Positions 52,951 through 57,524 of a stretch of DNA of 57,524 nt are shown piece after piece; the stretch's first letter is position 1, and each line of letters opens with the position of its first letter. A program made the position numbers and the translations under genes. The stretch lies in NCBI GenBank assembly GCA_964440805.1, contig CAYTTR010000014.1, forward strand, positions 1 to 57,524. Reading direction: 5' to 3'. The notes below the pieces were generated by a model that saw only the letters and a program-made list of their open reading frames with translations, had not been told where the DNA came from and searched no databases. The stretch is from CAYTTR01 sp964440805. GTDB lineage: Bacteria; Acidobacteriota; Aminicenantia; Aminicenantales; Aminicenantaceae.

Positions 52951-53214
52951 ATGGCAAAGGATGTAGGAAGTTTAATTGAGAAAGCTCGCAGGGACTTAAG
53001 CAAATTAACCGGGCTTAAAGCCTCGTCCACCATAGGCGCAAACAAAGATGAAAAGGGATGGCATATAACAGTTGAAATGCTGGAAAAGCAATCCATTCCT
53101 GACCAGATGGATATCTTGGCTATCTACGAAGCCCTTCTGGATGAAGACGGAAATTTTCTTGGTTTTGAAAGGAAAGGAATGCGCAAGCGTATGGAAACAG
53201 AGGTAAAAGGATAA
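52951..53214 (+). CDS. gvpO: Gas vesicle protein GvpO, copy 1
   Basis: An 87-residue GvpO-family protein. ARRDLSKLTGLKASSTIGAN, GWHITVEMLEKQSIPDQMDI and YEALLDEDGNFLGFERKGM are diagnostic. AGGAGGCC precedes the start. A second copy is at 55233. Confidence 0.93.
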   Translation: MAKDVGSLIEKARRDLSKLTGLKASSTIGANKDEKGWHITVEMLEKQSIPDQMDILAIYEALLDEDGNFLGFERKGMRKRMETEVKG

Positions 53215-53285
53215 AACTCGTGATAATAAGTTATATTCTAAGTGATTTATCCAAAGAAATGTGTTTTATCTCAGGGATAAGTTAG

Positions 53286-54095
53286 ATGGAAGGATTGTAT
53301 CTTTATTGCATCAGGAAGAGAATTAATACTCCTTCTTTATCTTCCATAAAAGGTATCGATGAAAGACATAATGTTTCAACTTACGGCTATCAGGATTTGG
53401 AGGCAGTTGCAAGTAAGGTTTCCTTGGAGGAATTCGCATCTGAAGAGATTCAGAGAAAAGCCCGAGAAGACCTGAGCTGGATTAAAGAAAAGGCGGTTAT
53501 TCATGAGACGGTTATCGAAGAAGCTATGAGGAGGAATGATAAAGTATTAAGCTTGATTCCGATGAGATTCGGCACCATTTTTAAAGATATAGCAAGTTTA
53601 GAAGAAGCTTTAAAGAAAGATTATTCCAAGATAAGAGAAGTTTTAGAAAGAATTCAAGGAAGACAGGAGTGGAGTGTAAAGGCCTATCTAAAGGGTAAAA
53701 AAATTTTTGAGCAAATGATAAAAAATAAGAATAAAGCAATAAAAGAGAAGGAAAAAGAAATTGCTTCTTTACCTGAGGGCATGGCCTATTTTATGGAGGA
53801 AGAGCTAAAAGAAGTTATTTCAAGTGAAGTGGACAAAGAATTAAATAATGTTATAGAAGGTTTATTTGAAAGCTTAAGCAACCAGGCTAAAGCCTCGGTT
53901 AAAAACAAAATTTTGGAGAAAGAATTAACAGGCAAGCGCGAGCCTATGGTTTTAAACGCAGCTTATTTGGTTCCTGAGGAGAAAATCGAAGATTTTAAAA
54001 AAGAACTTGAGAATTTAAATCAACAGATTCAAGCAAAAGGATTTTACCTTGAATATAGCGGCCCCTGGGCCGCTTATAATTTCACGTCCTATTAA
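53286..54095 (+). CDS. GvpF/GvpL family protein, copy 4
   Basis: A 269-residue GvpF/L protein: GLYLYCIRKRINTPSLSSIK, LIPMRFGTIFKDIASLEEAL, VLNAAYLVPEEKIEDFKKEL and LEYSGPWAAYNF. It is the most diverged copy. The C-terminal YNFTSY ending corresponds to the usual GvpF end. Confidence 0.92.
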   Translation: MEGLYLYCIRKRINTPSLSSIKGIDERHNVSTYGYQDLEAVASKVSLEEFASEEIQRKAREDLSWIKEKAVIHETVIEEAMRRNDKVLSLIPMRFGTIFKDIASLEEALKKDYSKIREVLERIQGRQEWSVKAYLKGKKIFEQMIKNKNKAIKEKEKEIASLPEGMAYFMEEELKEVISSEVDKELNNVIEGLFESLSNQAKASVKNKILEKELTGKREPMVLNAAYLVPEEKIEDFKKELENLNQQIQAKGFYLEYSGPWAAYNFTSY

Positions 54096-54099
54096 AAAT

Positions 54100-54633
54100 A
54101 TGATTAATAAAAATGACAATATAACATTGGTAGATGCATTAGATAAAGTTTTAGAAAAGGGAGCAATGATCAACGGAGAAATGGTAATAAGAGTAGCAGA
54201 TGTAGATCTTGTTTTTCTGGGTTTGAGGCTCATCTTAACATCCATTTCCAAAGCAGAAGAAATATCCGGCAAGAATTTCAGTAACCCAGATAAAGAATTT
54301 ACTCAAGAAGATATAGAATATATAGAGAGATTACAAAGAGAGATAAAAAGAGCTGAAGAAAATGTCCCTAAGCTTATTGATTTGGGTAATCCCCGGAGGA
54401 CAGAGCAGGGTCTGGCAAAATTAATTCTAACCCTGGTCGAACTGATAAGAAGACTTATGGAAAAAGAAGCCTTCAGGAGAGTAAAGAGAGGAACCCTTTC
54501 TCCTGCAGAAATTCAAAAATTGGGTTTGAGTCTTAAAGCAGTAAAGAAAAAGATAAAAGAGATTCAGGTAATCTTTGATATCGAAGATGAGGAATTGAAT
54601 TTGGATTTAGGCCCTCTGGGAAATTTGATGTAA
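54100..54633 (+). CDS. GvpJ-GvpK fusion protein
   Basis: A 177-residue protein. Residues 6-52 are a GvpA/GvpJ-type domain (ITLVDALDKVLEKGAMINGE, DVDLVFLGLRLILTS). Residues about 95-177 are GvpK (TEQGLAKLILTLVELIRRLM, closing LNLDLGPLGNLM). These are normally separate genes. ATG 54100 is 4 bp after the gvpF copy 4 stop, with no clear ribosome binding site, so coupling is likely. The fusion would tie a minor shell protein to GvpK. Confidence 0.9.
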   Translation: MINKNDNITLVDALDKVLEKGAMINGEMVIRVADVDLVFLGLRLILTSISKAEEISGKNFSNPDKEFTQEDIEYIERLQREIKRAEENVPKLIDLGNPRRTEQGLAKLILTLVELIRRLMEKEAFRRVKRGTLSPAEIQKLGLSLKAVKKKIKEIQVIFDIEDEELNLDLGPLGNLM

Positions 54634-54642
54634 GGATAGAAA

Positions 54643-54906
54643 ATGTCTGAGAAAGAATCTAAAATCAATTGTCTGACATTCCAGAAACAAGAGCCGATAA
54701 TAAAAGATATTACAGGTAAGATTAATATTACCAGGGGAGTGAAAGAGAAGGCAAGATTTGCTGAAGAGCTTAAAAAAGAAGTAGAGGTGCTTCTTTCATG
54801 TCCTGATTATGATGGAAAAAGATTAGACTGTAAGAATTGCCGTTTCATTGCGAATTTACGCCAGAAAACAGCGAATCTGATTATTAAAGCTAAAAAGTTG
54901 GGATAG
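54643..54906 (+). CDS. Small cysteine-containing gas-vesicle-cluster protein
   Basis: An 87-residue protein without a family I can name. The C-terminal half holds C53-x9-C63-x2-C66 (SCPDYDGKRLDCKNCRFIA) followed by a basic helix (LRQKTANLIIKAKKLG). The cysteines may bind a metal. It lies between the GvpJ-GvpK fusion and gvpJ, 9 bp from the first. Confidence 0.6.
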   Translation: MSEKESKINCLTFQKQEPIIKDITGKINITRGVKEKARFAEELKKEVEVLLSCPDYDGKRLDCKNCRFIANLRQKTANLIIKAKKLG

Positions 54907-54927
54907 CTGAGAAAAGGAGGATCAACA

Positions 54928-55230
54928 ATGGCTGAAGCAATAACTAAGATGAAACATCCCATGGAAGCAACTAATCTCGCAGATATTTTAGAGCGAGTTT
55001 TAGATAAGGGAATCGTAATTGCAGGAGATATCAAGATTCAAATTGCTGATATTGACCTTCTCACTATTAAAATAAGACTCCTGATTGCCTCTGTAGATAA
55101 GGCAATGGAAATGGGCATTAATTGGTGGCAGACTGACTCTTTTCTTTCTTTAAAAGCACAAGAGGCAGAGAAAGAGGAGAGAATTAGGGAGCTTGAGACA
55201 GAGGTTGAAAAATTAAAAAGCAAAGCCTAG
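54928..55230 (+). CDS. gvpJ: GvpJ-type minor gas vesicle structural protein
   Basis: A 100-residue GvpA-family protein with LADILERVLDKGIVIAGDIK and IQIADIDLLTIKIRLLIASV, then the GvpJ/GvpM-type MGINWWQTDSF motif and a charged coil tail. AAAGGAGG lies before the start. GvpJ caps or nucleates vesicles in other bacteria. Confidence 0.9.
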   Translation: MAEAITKMKHPMEATNLADILERVLDKGIVIAGDIKIQIADIDLLTIKIRLLIASVDKAMEMGINWWQTDSFLSLKAQEAEKEERIRELETEVEKLKSKA

Positions 55231-55232
55231 AA

Positions 55233-55487
55233 ATGGAAATAAAAAATATTGTAAAAATCGCAAAAGAGAATTTAGTTGAACTTACAGGATTCAGGTTTCC
55301 CAATGTGATAGGGATAAATAAGGAAGAAAATATATGGCACATTACTGTTGAAATAACTGAGAAGCCTTCTGAAGCGGCTAATCTGGAGCTTCTTGGAATT
55401 TATGATGTCAGAATTGATGCTTCTGGAAATCTTCTCGGTTATGAGAGGATAAGGATCAGAAAGCGTGGCGATGTTCAGAGAATATGA
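55233..55487 (+). CDS. gvpO: Gas vesicle protein GvpO, copy 2
   Basis: An 84-residue GvpO paralogue (KENLVELTGFRFPNVIGINK, WHITVEITEKPSEAANLELL, YDVRIDASGNLLGYERIRI). It follows gvpJ by 2 bp and overlaps the next gene (ATGA). Confidence 0.92.
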   Translation: MEIKNIVKIAKENLVELTGFRFPNVIGINKEENIWHITVEITEKPSEAANLELLGIYDVRIDASGNLLGYERIRIRKRGDVQRI

Positions 55488-56191
55488 GAACTCTTATCTA
55501 TGTTCCTATTATCCATACAACTGCAGACCTTGGCTCTCTGGCAATAGAAGTTAATAAGAGGGGGGTTGGCGGTTTAGGCAGAGAAATCTGGGAAAAGCAT
55601 AAAAATACAGTTGAAGAATTCTGGAATGTTGTCGAGGATTTTTTTATTTCCCTGGACGCCTCAGGAATGAAAATCTACCAGGACGGACTTGTGGCTGAAG
55701 GCGAGATTGCTCAGAAAATTGTGGAGGCAGGCCTGAAATCAGGCAGCAAAAATTATGAGATAATCTCAAGACTCGTAGGTCGAGGAGCTATCCTGGTCAG
55801 GACAGAGGATTTTAAACTTATTAAGGAAGAGCGTGAGTATTTGCTGGCTCTGACCCAGGCAAAATCCATAATAAGGAAACTAATAGCGTTTTTATTATAT
55901 AAAATGAACGCAAATAGATTATTGAGAAAAAGAGATAAATTCATTGCCAGAAGGATAAACGAAACATTAAAAGACAGAGAAAAGGGAGTTATTTTCATCG
56001 GGGCTTATCATTATCTAATAAAAAGGCTTCCCGAAGATATCCAGATAATAGAAATAAAGGATACAGAAAAGGTAAGAGAATATCACAAGCTTCTCTCCAG
56101 GCATACCAAGAAAAAAGAAAGATTTGAGGAATTAGCTAAGTATCTTATTTCAAAAATTGATGACCTTTTTTTAGAGGGAGGTAAGCAATGA
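55484..56191 (+). CDS. Conserved hypothetical protein in the gas vesicle operon
   Basis: A 235-residue protein. The N-terminus LIYVPIIHTTADLGSLA and the strand GVIFIGAYHYLIKRLPEDIQ look like an alpha/beta fold found in uncharacterised proteins of archaea and bacteria; TraB-like proteins have a similar GxxH strand. I do not know its role. It overlaps both neighbours by four bases, so it is co-translated with gvpO and the HD-GYP gene. Confidence 0.65.
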   Translation: MRTLIYVPIIHTTADLGSLAIEVNKRGVGGLGREIWEKHKNTVEEFWNVVEDFFISLDASGMKIYQDGLVAEGEIAQKIVEAGLKSGSKNYEIISRLVGRGAILVRTEDFKLIKEEREYLLALTQAKSIIRKLIAFLLYKMNANRLLRKRDKFIARRINETLKDREKGVIFIGAYHYLIKRLPEDIQIIEIKDTEKVREYHKLLSRHTKKKERFEELAKYLISKIDDLFLEGGKQ

Positions 56192-57327
56192 TGAAGGGTA
56201 AAAAAGGAAAAGAGCCGCCAGAGGAGAAGCCTGGAGTGGAGGCCATGGAGACATTCAGCACTCAGATAATAGCTATCGAGAATGCCCGCCTTTACGAGCA
56301 GGCTCACAAAGAGCTCAAAGAACGTAAGCTGGCCGAGGAGGCATTAAAGGAATCCGAAGAACGTTACAGGGACCTGGTGGAAAAATCAGGCATTGCTATC
56401 TCAATCGATGATAAAGAGGGGAATTTCAAATATATCAATGAAAAATTCGCTGAGATATTCGGTTACACTCTTGAAGAGATGAGGAAGCAGTCCATTAATT
56501 CAATTGTTCACCCCGATGACCTGAAGATGGTAATGAACTACCACCAGGGCCGAATTCAGGGTAAAAGGGTTCCCTCAAGATACGAATTTAAAGGAATTAG
56601 AAAAGACGGCTCTCACATATTTCTTGAGGTTGATGCGGTTAAATTAATGGAAGGAGAGGCCTCAGTTGGATCTCGCGCCTACATGTGGGATATCACAGAG
56701 CGAAAGAAATCAGAGGAAAAGATTATAAATACCCTGAGTATGTTGAGAAAAGCAGAGAAAGCAACTATTCAAGCTCTTAACCTCACGGTTGAAATGAGAG
56801 ACCCGTCTACGGCAGGCCATCAGAGACGTGTTGCTGACTTAGCTCGCTCTATTGCTATTGAAATGGGTCTTCCTGAGGATAAAATCGATGCCATTCGCAT
56901 GGCTGCCTCGATTCATGACCTGGGTAAGATTGCTGTCCCGACTGAAATCCTCAGTAAGCCAGGCAGGATAAACGATAATGAATTTAATTTGGTAAAAAAT
57001 CATTCCCAGGTTGGATACAATATATTGAAGACAATAGAGTTCCCCTGGCCTGTGGCTCAAATTGTTCACCAGCATCACGAAAGGATGGATGGCTCCGGCT
57101 ATCCCCATGGTCTTTCAGGCGAAGATATTCTCATCGAAGCCCGAATAATAGGGGTGGGTGATGTTATCGAAGCTATGGTTTCCCACCGGCCATACAGGTC
57201 AGCCTTCACCTTGGAAGAGGCTCTTGAGGAAACATCAAAAAACAGAGGCCTGCTCTATGATCCTGATGTAGTGGATGCTTGCCTGAGTCTTTTTAAGAAG
57301 AAAAAATATAAATTCAAAGAAAGATAA
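56188..57327 (+). CDS. PAS-HD-GYP protein, probable cyclic-di-GMP phosphodiesterase
   Basis: A 379-residue protein. Residues 19-45 (METFSTQIIAIENARLYEQA) are the closing helix of a GAF domain whose body is missing. A PAS domain spans about 55-175, and HD-GYP spans about 190-370 with HDLGK at about 244 and HHERMDGSGYP at about 296. HD-GYP enzymes cleave cyclic-di-GMP. It ends the gas vesicle operon (GGAGG before ATG; ATG 56191 is an alternative). Confidence 0.9.
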   Translation: MMKGKKGKEPPEEKPGVEAMETFSTQIIAIENARLYEQAHKELKERKLAEEALKESEERYRDLVEKSGIAISIDDKEGNFKYINEKFAEIFGYTLEEMRKQSINSIVHPDDLKMVMNYHQGRIQGKRVPSRYEFKGIRKDGSHIFLEVDAVKLMEGEASVGSRAYMWDITERKKSEEKIINTLSMLRKAEKATIQALNLTVEMRDPSTAGHQRRVADLARSIAIEMGLPEDKIDAIRMAASIHDLGKIAVPTEILSKPGRINDNEFNLVKNHSQVGYNILKTIEFPWPVAQIVHQHHERMDGSGYPHGLSGEDILIEARIIGVGDVIEAMVSHRPYRSAFTLEEALEETSKNRGLLYDPDVVDACLSLFKKKKYKFKER

Positions 57328-57350
57328 ATTATTTATTAAGGAGCCTTAAT

Positions 57351-57524
57351 ATGTCTTTTTCAGGGGAAACTGTGAGATTAGCATGGGAAAGAGTAGGAGG
57401 GAGGTGTGAATGCAGGAGATCAGCTCACCAGCACCCATATGTTCGATGCAATAAGGAGCTTGAATCTATAAGATTTTCCTTGGAATTTAATTGTTCCGTC
57501 GTTGTAAACGGTTCTTGGAAAATG
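57351..57524 (+). CDS. Partial gene running off the window, zinc/HNH-like start
   Basis: ATG 57351 follows a strong AAGGAG. The 58 visible codons (MSFSGETVRLAWERVGGRCE, then CRRS...RCNKEL) have cysteine/histidine spacing like the N-terminus of small HNH-type proteins (C19, C21, H26, H28, C33). The remainder lies outside, so the family is not secure. Confidence 0.5.
   Translation, partial: MSFSGETVRLAWERVGGRCECRRSAHQHPYVRCNKELESIRFSLEFNCSVVVNGSWKM

Noticed and set aside
1..57524. CRISPR array, rRNA operon or prophage
   Set aside because: I saw no regularly spaced direct repeats, no rRNA-like sequence and no phage structural genes.

Overview
The window reads as a chromosomal segment of a diderm (Gram-negative) bacterium. 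It encodes ADP-heptose assembly and heptose transfer, a LolB-like lipoprotein, a MlaE-MlaF-MlaD lipid transport system and proteins with outer-membrane barrel features. The housekeeping gene orders (lolB-ispE-tRNA-Gln-prs-rplY-pth, rpsF-rpsR-rplI-dnaB, radA-PIN/TRAM-ispD-ispF, accA-hisS-aspS) are those of an ordinary bacterium. The mixture of a respiratory-type reductive dehalogenase, a MEMO-AMMECR1 fusion and gas vesicles suggests an uncultured lineage near Aminicenantes or Acidobacteriota. That placement is my guess (about 50%) and no taxonomic marker was tested.

Region 1 (1-6.1 kb): rpmB faces a leftward run of genes for stringent response (rel), heptose phosphate and heptosyl transfer (gmhB, waaF), an FmdB zinc ribbon and an exported MEMO-AMMECR1 fusion. 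Region 2 (6.2-19.8 kb) is a dense rightward housekeeping block: two small membrane proteins, lolB-like, ispE, a tRNA-Gln overlapping the ispE end, prs, rplY, pth, rpsF-rpsR-rplI-dnaB, mlaE-mlaF-mlaD (MlaD carries a candidate C-terminal beta-barrel), radA, a PIN-TRAM membrane protein, ispD and ispF. Region 3 (19.9-31.6 kb) is mixed: rlmB, a truncated ECF sigma gene separated from an anti-sigma gene by three leftward membrane-protein genes, then accA-hisS-aspS, a palindromic element, a small outer-membrane protein and an SDR oxidoreductase.

Region 4 (31.8-38.0 kb) is accessory. It holds a DMT-type membrane protein, a reductive dehalogenase with its putative anchor (rdhA-rdhB), a truncated IS3-family element, a 126-bp inverted-repeat element, a DUF885 peptidase-like protein and a frameshifted, truncated class V aminotransferase.

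Region 5 (38.1 kb to the end) is visibly more A-rich and is one gas-vesicle island under apparent sigma-54 control. A PAS histidine kinase and an NtrC-type activator come first. Two intergenic regions follow, each with a GG-N10-GC sigma-54 promoter preceded by a shared candidate enhancer site (TTGTGACA[A/T]TTCCGTCCA). The first promoter serves two tandem lytic transglycosylases. The second serves a stand-alone receiver domain, gvpA and, with no other strong promoter seen, probably the rest: two coiled-coil proteins, gvpN, a small coiled-coil protein, gvpH (Hsp20), a Cdc48-type AAA ATPase, four GvpF/L proteins (one fused to a J-domain), gvpG, two gvpO, a GvpJ-GvpK fusion, gvpJ, two conserved proteins of unknown function and a PAS-HD-GYP protein. 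One coiled-coil protein has an exact 33-residue repeat period, as in cyanobacterial GvpC, followed by a winged-helix-like domain. The set suggests vesicle assembly with built-in chaperone and unfoldase machinery, placed under two-component and possibly cyclic-di-GMP control.
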